In this document: in pieces, positions 46,686 through 58,879 of the stretch | Position numbering within the stretch: position 1 is the stretch's first letter | Layout of the letters: each line of letters starts with the position of its first letter | Assembly: GCA_003024785.1 (NCBI GenBank) | Contig: PUQB01000007.1 | Location: forward strand, 1,596,268 to 1,660,267 | Direction: 5' to 3' | From: Selaginella tamariscina | Taxonomy: Eukaryota; Streptophyta; Lycopodiopsida; Selaginellales; Selaginellaceae | Length of the DNA stretch: 64,000 nt | The notes under the pieces: generated by a model | Seen by the model: only the letters and a program-made list of their open reading frames with translations | The model's database searches: none | What the model was told of the DNA's origin: nothing | Program-made: the position numbers and the translations under genes

Positions 46686-48070
46686 CTAACGTAGAATTGT
46701 GGACATGAGCTGGAAATGACAAACTAACAGACCGTGCAGATCCTGTTTGATAAACTCTGTATAGTACTTGGATTCTCTGTGCACCAGCAACTTCTGTAGA
46801 AAGGCAGCTGTTGCTCCGGCCATTGCTGCTCTCTCCAAAGGCCTCAACTTGTTCAACTCACAAAAATCCACCTATACAAATATATCGTACACCCACACCT
46901 AAGCACACACAGACATACACACACAGCACCTCGAAAGGATTGGGCAAATCACCACGAGATGCTTTTAGAGTAATAAGTTCTTCAACAAAGTCCCATACTT
47001 TAGTACCTATGCAGGTGATTAATAGCAGCAACAGTAATATATATATATATTATATATATATAGTATTCACCTTTTCTTTTCCAGTCCTTTATAGATTGCA
47101 GCTCCACTGGTCTATCTCTGTTAAAATTTGTGCTACAACCCTCTGCATTTGACCTTAACTGCCAAAACACAAACATAAGGAAGCCTGATAGACAACATCT
47201 CACTTACACTCTATGCACACGCACACGCACGTTACCCAGATATAAGGCCAGCCGTATCGACCATAAGCACCAAGCAAGAACAAAGTCTCATCTGAGGCCA
47301 CCTATGCCAACCAAGAGTTTATAATGTATAATCTGATTCTGATTTATATAATGCTTAGTATGAAGGACCAAACCTGCTTTGTCTCAGAACTTGACGGACT
47401 AGCTGGAGGTAGACATGTTCTAGAAATCCTGTTCTCCAAAACTCTGCATTGTTGACCATTATATCATATATATTTACACACACACACACAAGTCTGTCAA
47501 AGTATAAGTATGTGTCATATACTGATAATGGGTGGAACAACACACACACGTTACGTGCAGTCTACGTATATTATATATTGAACTCTACCTATTTTGGTTT
47601 ATTCGATGGCTCCTAGTGGTAATTAGCAGCTCCTCACGGCCTCTCAAATATGTTGTGAAATGTCGAAAAACCTATGAAAATGCATATATAATGAGTTGTC
47701 AAATTAAACACTTACACGGAGGCATCCAAACGACAGAATATCCCGATAGAGCTCCTCCATACCATCAGCCCTAAAATGCCACTTGGCAACCCTAATGGTA
47801 TATATTCAGCATAAATCTGTGAGACGCATAATATTCCATTTACATATGTTCATATGTGAATTATATGATTTTAATGAGTTTAAGATATGAATACTCCTTA
47901 CTAGATAATAGCTCTAAGAATACATACATGCCCAGTCTCAAGTAATGTGCCCTCCCTATATACAAGATGTACACTATGAACTTGCTGTATTGCCAATACT
48001 AGGAAGAACTCCTTGGGACAGACAGCACATCACATGTTGAACACACTCCCAAAGCTTCGTGCCCCAAGGG
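46686..48070 (-). CDS. Unrecognised multi-exon gene
   Basis: Seven exons join in frame on the minus strand: 47791-47716, 47671-47589, 47443-47374, 47301-47236, 47158-47071, 47006-46930 and 46871-46686 (stop). They encode about 215 residues, beginning VAKWHFRADGMEELYRDI and ending KQDLHGLLVCHFQLMST. The clean phase at six consecutive junctions argues for a real gene. I do not recognise the family. The product looks soluble and helical (LERAAMAGATAAFLQKLL), with no signal peptide. A probable further 5' exon lies at about 48,065-47,885 (REGTLLETGHVCILRA), but its link to the next exon creates a stop, and an in-frame stop also lies inside it, so the 5' end is unresolved. It lies downstream of and parallel to PSF1. 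Confidence 0.6.
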
Positions 48071-48230
48071 ATGTAGAGAGAGAGAGAGAGAGAGAGAGAT
48101 TTCTCATACATAAACATAAATAAATGTATACCTACATTCATAATGGCTGAATGATAATTGAAGTCCAATTAAACTTGCTTAGAAGATGTGAATTAAACTC
48201 ACAAACTAAGTGCTTAACTTTGAGCGGTTG

Positions 48231-49444
48231 CTACTCAATGAATTCCTCGAGAAGCCCCTGTAAAAACGACAAATTAATATAACTACTATGAATATGTATT
48301 AATAAACATAATATATGTCGTGATTAGCAACTATACCTGGGATATTAGCGGTTCTGCTTCTGAACGCTTTAACAAATGAATAGAGTTCTTCAATAAAGAG
48401 GTTGACTGATCGTCAATGTATACTTCTCCCACGTCGTCTAAAACCCTCACTTGAATGTAAGGATCCTTTGGTGGTGTCAGATCCTGCACGCAAGACCATT
48501 AAATGTGTGTGTACAAGAGATGTATGTGCATGTGCGTCTATATTTATGATGCATACGGAGCAAAAACCCCGGACTAATATCAGTGCAGGCATGTGTATAT
48601 GTGTTTTTGTGTATGATATTTGTTCTCTTCCGTTGCATTGTGTGTACAGTCATGTTAGATATTAAGCTGATTTGAGTATTCCTATACTATATAAGAACAA
48701 GAATAACATATTAAGTTTACCACTGTGAGGTCGAGATCAATATTGGACATGTAAGCTCCGAGGCAGTCAGAGTACTGCTTGAAGAAGTTCTTCTCCGAGT
48801 AGCTGAGTTTACTTTGTATTTCTTCTGGAAGCACCGCACCAAGTTGCCATCTTAGTCTTTGAACAGTTTGTGCTCGATGGTACCTGTATAAAAGTTAACG
48901 CACATGCACACACACACATATGGACCCACGCACGCACACGAACTTACAGGTAAGCCAGTAAGCATCTCTTGTTGCGGAGTATGCTGGAGTGATGAATTAA
49001 TCCGCCATAAAAGTCGGGATTTTTGGCGTTTTGCGTATCCAAGCCTTCCTCGTGCATTTTCCTGTGCAAATTTTGGTATATTAGAGAAACAATGTGAAAT
49101 CGCAAAGAGAACGCGTGTATATACACATTATTCTAGGACGAGGAAATAAAGGGGAATTTTTTTTGCGGATTTTCGTTGTAAAACACTCTGAACTATGAAG
49201 AGAGATCTATACTTACGTTAATCGCTGCTCAAGCTGAGTGTAGTGCTCATTTGCCTCGTTCAAGACCTGATCGAATAGATCATTCTGCGGATTAAGAGGA
49301 AAGAATTTAGAAGAACACAAAATGTCGGAGGATTTGGAAATGCAGAAGCGTGTCTGAGAGAGAACTCACATTGAATCGGCACAGCTGGTCCTTCTCCGTG
49401 CGCACAAGCTCCACGCATAGCTGCGCTCCCTTCCGCCCAAACAT
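48231..49444 (-). CDS. PSF1: GINS complex subunit PSF1
   Basis: Six exons on the minus strand: 49444-49370, 49284-49217, 49061-48948, 48883-48721, 48483-48337 and 48257-48231, giving 197 residues, the usual PSF1 length. Sequence runs parallel to PSF1/GINS1: start MFGRKGAQL, then NDLFDQVLNE, GGLIHHSSILRNKRCLLAYL, VQRLRWQLGAVLPEE, YMSNIDLDLTVDLTPPKDPY, IQVRVLDDVGEV, and the end SQGLLEEFIE. GINS (SLD5, PSF1-3) joins CDC45 and MCM2-7 to form the replicative helicase, in the nucleus. The C-terminal B domain, which contacts CDC45 and Pol epsilon, is present. All junctions follow GT-AG and the frame is unbroken. Confidence 0.95.
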
Positions 49445-49538
49445 TTCTCCCCTGTTTTCTAGGGCTCTGGAACCCTAATTCATTATAATAAACAAAATCT
49501 CACAATAATCAGGAATTAATAAGTTCGCATGTGTTAAC

Positions 49539-49612
49539 GGTTCCATGGTTAGTGGTTATCACGTCTCCATTACACGCTGTAGGTCGCGAGTTCGACCCTC
49601 GATTATTGTTCC
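49539..49612 (+). tRNA. tRNA-Val-like sequence (pseudogene or SINE head)
   Basis: Starts GGTTCCATGGTTAGTGG (A-box-like), has a loop reading ATTACAC (anticodon TAC, valine) and a TPsiC arm with GAGTTCGACCCTC (B-box-like). The 3' end does not pair with the 5' GGTTCCA, and the anticodon stem is imperfect, so a functional tRNA is unlikely. A degraded tRNA gene or the head of a tRNA-derived SINE are both possible. Confidence 0.45.
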
Positions 49613-50418
49613 GTGTATATTCACGCACACACATACACATTATTTCTCTGTATGAACGTGAATTTCCTGTATATAAGGATTTCTCACACTGTACACATCT
49701 ATTAAGTCTTTTCAGGTGGCAGACTGAGTAAAATGTAATACAAATTTGAATATGCTTAAATTATATTAAAATATTCTTTAGAAAACATTAAAGACGATAT
49801 TATACTTTTTAAGATTGAATTTATTTAAATATTAATAATAAAATTCAAAAATTAAAATATTCAATAAATAAGGTCAAACACAATATAAACACATAAAAAT
49901 CTTTATTGTGATTATGTTTAACACCATAGACACGCAGAAAATACACGCATGTCCACTATATTCATGTAAAAGTAACAGCCGAACAAATATGTGCAGGTTG
50001 TGTATAATGGTTTAAATTTGTTCAACCCAATGCTAAGTAATTTATGTAATTCATTTTCTTTACATTCACGTCTCATGTTGAAAGAGTTCAATAAGAAGCA
50101 GATCTATATATATAACTTCAAACTATGATAAATTCTTATTAAAGACGGGGTCTGAAGATCTTTAACTGGTAAATCCAGTAGTACATGTATAGAACTTCAT
50201 ATGTATAGCTTTTTATTTGTCAGAAAAGAAATCAATATGCAGTTAGAATCAGTCTCAATCTCAAGTGGTATATGAATACAGACAAATGAATGTGTGTATG
50301 CCATGTAAAAGAACGCGAATAGGATTATACAAGTGTATACTCTGGTAGGGTTTTAACTAAACATACACATTTTATTGCATGGTTACATTATGACATGATA
50401 TACACAAAACTCTGCATT
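49613..50418. other. Intergenic DNA
   Basis: AT-rich, no gene found. Forms the downstream region of the dehydrin gene. Confidence 0.55.
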
Positions 50419-50895
50419 CTAGTCAGAGTCACTGCTGCTGCTGCTGCTGCTCCCACCTTTACGAACTTTGTTAGGGTTCTTCTTGGTCTTCTTCTTGATC
50501 TTCTCCATGAACCCTTGCTTCTTCTCTCCGCCATGGGCACCATAGCCCGGCTGTCCATTGTGGCCAGTACCATGCCCGTATCCACCACCGGCGTTGTGAC
50601 CGTATCCAGAAGCAGTATCATATCCAGGATTCACAGCCACAGGTCCTCCACCGTGGATGTGTCCTGAATCATCATAGGGGCGTTAATAGTTATAAGTTAG
50701 CATGTACAAGAGAGAGATGCATTTGAAACGAATAACACTCGCAATTGAATTTGAAGCTACTCCTAAACAAATAGATCTAAAGTTTGTGTATGTGTGGAGC
50801 TTACCATAGCCAGGATTTTGATTGTTATAACCATATTGGGGGCTTGGATGGTTGACGTGCTCGTCCTTCCTGTCACCACGGAATAAGGAGGCCAT
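50419..50895 (-). CDS. KS-type dehydrin (group 2 LEA protein)
   Basis: Two exons on the minus strand (50895-50805 and 50663-50419) encode 111 residues. Highly hydrophilic and Gly/Tyr/His-rich with repeats around YGYNNQNPGYG, GYGHNAGGGYGHGTGHNG. A K-segment (EKKQGFMEKIKKK) is followed by a lysine-rich stretch and ends in a serine tract SSSSSSSDSD, the S-segment. The order K then S at the C-terminus is that of KS-type dehydrins, small disordered proteins that bind membranes or metal ions and protect cells in drought and cold; the serine tract is a casein-kinase-2 phosphorylation site in relatives. The K-segment is shortened after EKIKKK compared with the usual EKIKEKLPG. Confidence 0.88.
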
Positions 50896-51171
50896 TCTTA
50901 ACTGCAGAGCTATACAAACTCACAAAAGAAGAGACAACACAAGACAGTTGAGTATGATGAAGAGTTTAAGTTTATATAAGGAATTTTGCCTTGTCTATAT
51001 GCGACAAGTGGGAGAACAAATATAATGATCACAGTTGCCATCTGTATGTGTAGGAATCTACGGTAATCATATCGCAGATTCTTTGAGATTATATTACATA
51101 TATTATAGCTTTACAAACTATGTGCTTGCTTGCTTTTACATAACTAAGTATCTAGGTTTTGGAGCATCTTC
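50896..51171. other. Dehydrin upstream region
   Basis: Presumed promoter of the dehydrin gene and tail of the cupin relic. A 'tatataagg' complement lies near 50,975. No other feature. Confidence 0.4.
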
Positions 51172-52045
51172 CTAGGTAGAATCATACCATCTAGTTTGAC
51201 TGTCCAATATAGTCTTCAAACGCTCTTCAGAGACGTTGAATGCCTTGGACATAATGTCTCCCTCAACTGCCTTGAGAACTGAGCTTGAACCTTTACAATA
51301 AAAGTAACAGCATCGACAATCCATGAGAGTGTACGTGTGCGTGAGAGAGAGAGAGAGAGGGAGAGAGAGATGCACCTGCTAAAAACTGTGGACGATTTAG
51401 ACGAGAGGATGTGCTGAAACCAGCAAACTCAAAGGGACCTTATGGGAAAGTACCGAGGAACAAAGATCACTGTACCTCAACTACCCTCTGGTTCAAAGCG
51501 CTGGATAAGAAAATTTAATGCCTCCCACAAATGCAACTTCAGGAGCTCTTGAATTCCAGTGAGGTGCAAGCATAGCTCCCTGTCAGTAAGTGTTATAAAG
51601 ATGTAGTTTAATACTAGTATATGTATAATATTATAAGATGCTTACTGGTTTCAAGCTAACAGCAAACACTCCAACTCCGGGACTAAACTCCTTGCTATAA
51701 ACAGCAATTGTCCAACCATTTTCATTTTGGAAATCATGTGTCTTCTTAAGAAGATTGAAAGGCTTAGGAGACTGTTCATCGTCACCATCATTCGTTCTTT
51801 GCCTAAACTCTATAGATAATTGGACCCTTGTTCTGAGACCTTGTCATGTCCTCAATATCCTCAGGAGCAACCTGTACAAGAAACACTTAAACATGCTTAA
51901 TTACAGACACGCACGTTTGACACACCTTGAAAGACTTTCTCTATCAAACTCGGAGAGGATGGTCTTCACTACCTCTGACAAAGGAAGATTGAAAGTGTCC
52001 AGGTTCCAGGCTCTCACAATGTTGAAGAAACAATTGAGGTAATAT
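51172..52045 (-). pseudogene. 11S-globulin-like cupin gene, truncated and frame-broken
   Basis: Only the second half of a two-cupin seed-storage type protein is present: VAPEDIEDMTRSQNKGP (exon from 51871), HDFQNENGWTIAVYSKEFSP and FAVSLKP, then GAMLAPHWNSRAPEVAFV (exon from 51579), FVPRYFP, PFEFAGFSTSSRLNRPQFLAG, and GSSSVLKAVEGDIMSKAFNV with the final exon 51290-51172. The HWNSRAPE and NRPQFLAG motifs identify the C-terminal cupin domain of the 11S globulin/legumin family. The N-terminal cupin is absent upstream. Frame changes near 51,810 and 51,447 break the reading. A recent pseudogene is likelier than a functional short protein, though sequence errors could add to the damage. Confidence 0.7.
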
Positions 52046-54309
52046 TTGGAAGATGGAGCTGAGTAGTCACAAGAACATGGAGCTGATCAGTAACAAGAAG
52101 ATGAAAATGAAAAAACACAGTAAAATAGCCATGTGTTTTAAAGGACGAAGTGATGTTTATTTGTGCTTAGTTCATTTTTATTAATTGAATTTACAATAGC
52201 CGTGTAACTATCATAAATTCTTTTATTTCTAACATAGTATCGGAGTGTATAGGTTTATCCTAGGCAGTCAGGTCACACCAGCAACACCAGAAGGTTCTTT
52301 AAGTGCTGTGAACACTTAAGTAGTAGCAAGGCTGTGACCTAGGTAGAGCTGTGCCAGACTAAAGGCATAGTAGTGCTAAAGCAGTTTTAAGGCAGCGAAG
52401 CTACAACAAGAAAGATGACAACTACAACTTGAGACCAAGTTGAGAAGTACCATGGCAGTGGCTTGCATGGATGTCAAATGTCATAAAGACCCAAAGGGCC
52501 AACACATGGCTGCTAAGTGGCCATCTGGTGTCAACATCTTATGTGAGAAATGTTAAGTAACCTCAAGAGTCCAAGTAAACACGAGACTTAGGGTCTTATC
52601 TTAAGCCCCATTAGAATGATTATCTCTCGAACCCTAATGGATAATTCAAATAGACTTTAGGATCATGCCCCAAAGTACATAGACATGCTCATGTTCTGAG
52701 TCTCATTGAGATTAATCCTGTCAGAGTTTTAACCCGGAGGGTTAACATGTGACCGCCAAGTGGACTTTCGGCATTAATTCCCTGTGTGAGCAACACCAAG
52801 TCTTCTAAGACAATCCATAGAGCCTAACTTAGATGTCTAAATAGGCACAAGACTTAGGGTTCCACCCTAAGTCCTCTAGAATGACTATCCTCCAAACTTT
52901 AAAGGATAATCCGAGTAGACTTTAAAATCCTAACTCAAAAGACATAGACAAACTCATGCCCCAACCCCACTAAGGCACACATACCCCGTGACAGAGCGAA
53001 GGCATCGTCACTTACCCCTTGAGGATTTACTCCCATTGGGGAGTACAACCCCTTTAGGGTGACAAGGGTTGTTTTGAACCACAACTAAAGTTATACCTTA
53101 GTCCTAAGGCCAGTACTTCATAAATGAACACAAATGTTTTACCAAGCAAACTCCCCAAGACTAGGTTTGAATAATCCTAAGTACACAACACCACAAGTGC
53201 CTCACAAAAGGGCTCTTACTAATGATCTTAAGTTGTTCAACCCTTGAATCCCAAGGTGAACACCCCATAGCCAAATGTGTTGATAGCACACCTAGTTACG
53301 AGACCTAACCTCCCTAGGGCCAATGCCCAAGGCTTAACACTTTGATGGCATGCCTACTTACTAGAGTATCTAGCCCTCTCAGCATTAACCCCATAAGACA
53401 ACCTGAAAAGGTGTGCCTTAGGTGTTGTATTGTGTTCCATCTGGCCCAATGTCACATCTTCATGTGGCACTATTTCCCCGATGTGGGTTATCATGCCATA
53501 GCCCCTCAAATTCGAGAGTTGCACCATGTGCCATAAATGTGGCTCTCTAATGCCAACTCTAGAACCCCTTTGTGATCCCTCAAGGACTCGATAAGGTAAG
53601 CTTGTCATGAAGAAGGAGGCTGGAGACAAGCCTTAACCTCTGCCCCTTAGAATGTGTAGTTTGACAAAACCTTTGAGGCATGGATTTGCCAACATTAAGG
53701 GTAGGCTATCCCGAAGGTGGGACATACCCTACTGTTTAGAAGTTAGGGCAGCACAACAGAGGGTTGTGCCTTAACAACACAAGCTAGAACTTGCACCGGC
53801 AGAAGAGTAACTAACTCAATCATGAACCCATGAACTTACCTACATGTACTACTTAATATATGTGATAGAGCCACCCCCCCATTTTCTTGTTTACATAAGT
53901 GGGTTGGCACGAAATTTCATTATCAATGGGAATATACTTAGTGAGTTTAATTAACAAATCCATCGACCCCTAAACCCTAACTTGTCAAACCTAGGGGTAT
54001 TTTTAAACATATCCAACAAGCCAAACTCACTAAAACTAACTATTAACCTAACTAAGACACGAAAAATGAGGGTAAGAATTTTTTTATAAGATAAGTACTA
54101 CCTTCACTTAGAGTTTTTTGCGATATTTAAGGATAACCAGCTGGACTGTCCTTAAACACTTAAGTGCACTAAGCAGGGTTGTTTTTCACTATATTTAGGC
54201 TAGTTAACATAATTCGGTAAGTAACAACAGTAAACCTCCAAAGTAAAGAGGAGTCAATATAAAAACTATGACACCTAAGGCTAGTACTTACATGGATTCT
54301 TATTAATCC
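52046..54309. other. Non-coding region with about 265-bp diverged duplication
   Basis: The stretch at about 52,585-52,735 recurs at about 52,850-52,995: both contain 'acttagggt', 'tagaatga.tatc', 'ggataat..agtagacttta' and 'acatagacaaactcatg'-type words in the same order. Base composition is higher in GC than surrounding deserts and no long open frame exists, consistent with an old non-coding transposon or LTR. Family not identified. Confidence 0.45.
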
Positions 54310-54634
54310 TCAACAAATACAGACTCCTTGTGATCTTCAGAGCTAGCATGATTGTGTAAGGCACTCTTTCAAAAATTACTGTTACCCTGTTTGCCAAAAA
54401 TATTCTTAGTCCGTGGATTTGCCTTGCAAATCTTGCAAAAAAATGTGCCTTCAGTTGCATCTGCTTTCAATGCTCCTTAAAATGCCCTGATGTTGCATCA
54501 TCATCAAGTTCCTCAATATCATCCTTAATCTCTATTTGCGCAGCAGCCTTCCAAAAACTTAGAGTTGATTGCCTCCCAGAAGCAAGATCAGTAGTTAAGG
54601 GACACTTCTTTTTACCTAGAGGTAGTTTTGGCAT
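54310..54634 (-). pseudogene. hAT-type transposase N-terminus with zinc finger
   Basis: Begins MPKLPLGKKKCPLTTDLASG; after a frame change continues TFFCKICKANPRTKNIFGKQ and ALHNHASSEDHKES, a C2H2/BED-like finger (C-x2-C ... H-x4/5-H) as found at the start of hAT transposases. A stop codon lies inside the finger. Fragment only. Confidence 0.5.
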
Positions 54635-54939
54635 TTTACCACGTTAACCTAAGCAACACACAGCTCTCGCTCTCAAAATGACCTACCTACTCCTACTCCA
54701 CTGACAAATGGCATATAGTATATTTTACTAGCATTAACACTAAATTAAATGTACTTATATTTAATTAATTAATATGGGTTAACAAAAAAATCCTTTTCTT
54801 ATTACCCAAGATAAAATCCTCTTGGTGTCAAATGACCAAGGTTAAATCCTTATACATGATTTTTTCTCGGGCCGTAGATCCTTCATGGTTTGATCTGCCT
54901 GAGAGTTTTTGAAAAGTTCCAAGTTTTTATATGGGAGGA

Positions 54940-55036
54940 GGCGTTTGTCAACCGCTAGAGGAGACTCTTGACAAAGTTAAGGCAAGTCCTTATTTTGGCC
55001 TAATGATAGATGAGCCTACAGACATTAGGTAAGGTG
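54940..55036 (+). pseudogene. hAT transposase fragment (DUF4371-type)
   Basis: The reading TLDKVKASPYFGLMIDEPTD matches the conserved 'SPYFSLMIDESTD' catalytic region of DUF4371 hAT transposases and ends at a GT donor (gtaagg). It is on the opposite strand to the zinc-finger fragment 300 bp away, so the element was rearranged or two insertions lie side by side. Confidence 0.5.
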
Positions 55037-55689
55037 TTCTATTTATTCTTTCTTTTCTTTAACTTTTTTCCCAGCATGACTAAGCACTTGATATTTTTAT
55101 GTGGTGTATATCTGTGACTCTAAGATGCATGTTGTAACTAAAATGGGCATGGCTATAGTCCCATTTCCTAATAATTAGCAATTTTAGCTATTTAATTAGT
55201 TTTCTAATATTAAAGGAATATTCTTTAGAATATATGTTTGAAAACAGAATATTCTTTAGAATATTCTATTTTGTATTCGACCCTTTAATAAATTATAGCA
55301 TTCATTGAACAAAAATTAATAACATTATAAAAGTAAAGGTATTAAATTATATAATATATTGCCTAATATAACAATTAAGGAAGAGCATAAGAGGTACATT
55401 ATATAAATATTGATGTTGTTATTAAAATATTAATATTTAAATATAACATTATTAATTAAAAATTTGTAGTAGTAATAATATATATATAAAATCCTATAAT
55501 AATATAGTCAATCTTCCATATCATTTTTTAAATTTATATAGTTAAGTAAACATTTGGTACTATTATTAAAGAGTTTATAATAATTATGAATATTAAATAT
55601 ATGATATTTTATAATTTTGTAATTGCTTTAAGCTTCAGAAAACATACATTCCCTTGCAGTTTTGTTAATTGTGACTTTATCAACGCTTC
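55037..55689. other. AT-rich intergenic DNA
   Basis: Direct repeat of 'atattctttagaata' near 55,220 and 55,250. No gene. Confidence 0.5.
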
Positions 55690-58600
55690 TTGACATCACC
55701 CATATCGAATGGATTTAACATTTATAAAACATGCTGGGTCTTTTTGATTGGGAGACCATGTTTTCTCTAGGCATCCATTATATCTTTCGCTCTCCTTCTC
55801 GTGTCGCCTTTTTTGTGGTTTGAACCATGCAACCTTAACAATACTATTTTTTGTGATTACTTCAGGTGTGTCGATAATTTGACCCATCCAAATAGGCTGA
55901 TTATATGACGCATCTGGAGTAATGAGAACCATCATTAGTTTTTGAAGATCCTGGCAGCAATCAAAGTATGCTTTAGGTTTTTGGTTCCTTTGTCCAACAA
56001 AGTGTGGGGTTTGCACTTCCACATCACTACTGGCTTCTATGTCGTCTGTGCTCAGTGATGTCATTTCAATCTCCTCTCGCCACCTTGTTTTAGGCCAAAA
56101 AGGGTGTTGCAATTTGTACTTGTGACAGTAGGCCCTTCCAACTCTCGAACAACAGTCTCCCAATAGTCGACCACATGCTTATATAGTTTGAGTAACCAGT
56201 TGCCTTATCAGAATTCTTTGGCATCGATTTTTGAACCCATGCCACATATTTTTTGATGCCATCAATAATAACCTCTTGTTCCTTGAGCTGGGCACTCAAT
56301 GGAATAGGGTCTGGTTGTCCTTCTGGGAGAAGTGGCTTTCCATTCTCTCCACTTTTGAAGAGCATTAACCCCTCTTTTGGTAAACTCTGATGGCCGTAAC
56401 TTGTACTGCATAATAGGTATACCATCTCGTAAAGAAAAAGAATTGTAGCGGCACAAGGTGACCAACTAAAGAATCACTCCCCTTTTATATACTCCTTGAG
56501 AAATTTTTTGAAGTCTGGCACCTCAGTCACAAGCAAAGCACAACTTTTTTTGGAGATGCAGTTTTCAAAAAGATTCATCATATGCGGTAAGGTAAGTGCA
56601 CTTGTCCTTTTTGTAGAGTTGGAGACCTTGCTGAAGAACGCATCAATATCTTCATGAGTGTGACCAACCATAAGAAAACTGAGCGTGATTGTTCAAACAC
56701 ACCTTTGGCAACAAGCATTGACAAGTATGCTAGCACATATCTAGAAAAATAAAAGTAAGTATGAGCTTGAGAAACCCTTAAGTAAAATGATTTACCTATT
56801 TTTGTTCTCGCCTGCACAATTATCCATCTGTAAAAGCAAATGACGAGGAAGCTTATTTGATGTTGAGGACACATGTACACTATTTGAGCTAGATCCCTCC
56901 ACTGAACCTAAACTCTCAACAGGGCCATCTATTTTTTGTGCAGGCTACTGACAATGCCTCTCATATTCCCAAGTAGCCTCAAGTGCAGACGTGTTCATGA
57001 GAGCATTATGTAAAGGTTGAAGGTGTTGTTTCTTCACTTTGAGATCACTGATAGGACTTGTCTGTGAGTGGGCTTCAAGGTTTCTGAAACACATGGCCAA
57101 CGACCCAATAGTGAAATTGGAGTCACTAGACCAATGTGGAAGTGAAAAGTGTCCATATGACTCACAACCGTGTCCATGTGTTAGCACACCTGTCAATGAA
57201 ATCGGAAGTTTCATGACATTTCCAAGGCACTTTGGTGTTGCAACGAGCTTTGGAATGCTGGTCTTTGAATGATCCATCTTGTCATGGATCAAGCACAGGT
57301 ACTCTGATGGGCGTGACACAGAAAGCATGCGGTGTGCATAGTACTGAGACCGGCAAGTTTGTTGTGCAATCATGTGGGCCTCCATCTTCTTTTGAATGGC
57401 AGTGATCTCCACCAAGGTTTTTGCACAAGCCTCTGCAGCCTTCAATGATGTACAAGTGTCACACTTGGAAAAGCTAGAGTGTTTTGCAATCTCACATCCT
57501 TAAAATGAGTATTCCATATGTTGTTGAAGGTACCAGTGCAGATTGCTTGCGACCCATCAAATTGAGGCACTTGTTCACATGTTCACACAGCTTCAATTGA
57601 GTGTAGATTGAAGGCAAAACCTTGAGATTTTCCCTGATCCCTGCATTTGTGGTTCGGCATTTGTGAGGCATCCTGTTGCATTTGCTTCCACAAAAGCCTT
57701 GAGTATCTCTATGGCTGCCATAATGTGAGAGCGGGTTTTGACCAAGCGAGTGTTCCCATGTACTGAGGTTCGCGCTCCATCTAGCCACTCATCCCTCCGA
57801 CGGTAGAACGTGTCTTTGGGATCCCGTATATACTGTACCAAGCTTTGAAGCAGATGGCCACCTTATTAAATACCATGGATGTACTCTGATAACCTGTGTC
57901 TGAGGTCATTCCATCAATACACCCAGTTAGTGCAGCATATACAAACTCATGCCTTTGCTTTTGGGTGAGCGTACGAAAGACATGTCTACATTGGGTAATT
58001 TCATTCCGGTCTGCCATCTGACAACACTTCTTCTTGCAGCAATCAATCGTGGAAATGCTCATAACACTTTCGGAAGATGTAGGATCCATCTTACCCTCTT
58101 GCTGAAACTTGCAGGGGAAGATCTGCAACCCATGAATCGCCTTTTTCTTACAATAGGACCAATGCAAGGAACCTCTTCAAATATGAGTTGTTCTTCCGGG
58201 TTGTTATTATTGAAATTCAACCCAGAATATGTTGAACCATCTTGCCGTCTTAATTCAGATGTTCGCCACCTCACGAGGGATCCAGGATGCAAAGTGCCAT
58301 TAGGTGAAACCTCTGTCACAACTACACCCACGAAGTCGGACCCTAGTTTCTCTTCTGACACTGCTTCCATTGGATTTATAGCTGTGATGATGCCTCTCCC
58401 AACCTCAATCTCATGAAGAAAGAGAATCACCTCATCCATCACATTAGGCAAGCCATCATCTGAAAAACTCGTGCTACTGTTTGTTTGTGACTCTGTATAT
58501 TCTATGTCAGCCTTGACTTCATCCAAATTCCACAATACAGGAGAACCCTCCTCAAATTCCATTCCGGAACCTCAACATGCTTGAAAATGGTGTTCACCCA

Positions 58601-58735
58601 TACGTACACACAAGATCCTTGGGCAATATTGTGACATGATGCATTATCATCTAAAACTTCCACAGTTCCAGTGCCAACTATCTCGTTGTTCCGAAGAAGA
58701 CATATTTTATCTCCAGTATTATACATATTGTCCTA
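55690..58735 (-). pseudogene. DUF7869-type, transposon-related gene, broken
   Basis: On the minus strand a long protein can be followed in blocks: YNTGDKICLLRNNEIVGTG (58,726 on), an acidic middle, CCKKKCCQMADRNEITQCRH and QRHEFVYAALTGCIDG, RDEWLDGARTSVHGNTRLVK, PSIYTQLKLCEHVNK, then AYLSMLVAKGVFEQSR and the diagnostic VGHTHEDIDAFFSKVS, and a tail to 55,696. The last motif is the core of the DUF7869 family, widespread in plant and animal genomes and usually transposon-derived; its ED..D-like residues suggest an RNase-H-like nuclease, but that is inference. Several frame changes occur (for example near 57,800, 56,660 and 56,120). Introns cannot be separated from damage by eye. Confidence 0.55.
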
Positions 58736-58879
58736 CACATAAATAATTGTGTTATTTATGATATCTGTTTATGCAATATTTCTAAGAAATCATAACTGCG
58801 GTTGCTTAATAATATGCATGTGCAATAATACATAATTATGTATAAAGATAATATCTCATGCTTTATTAATACAACTGAT

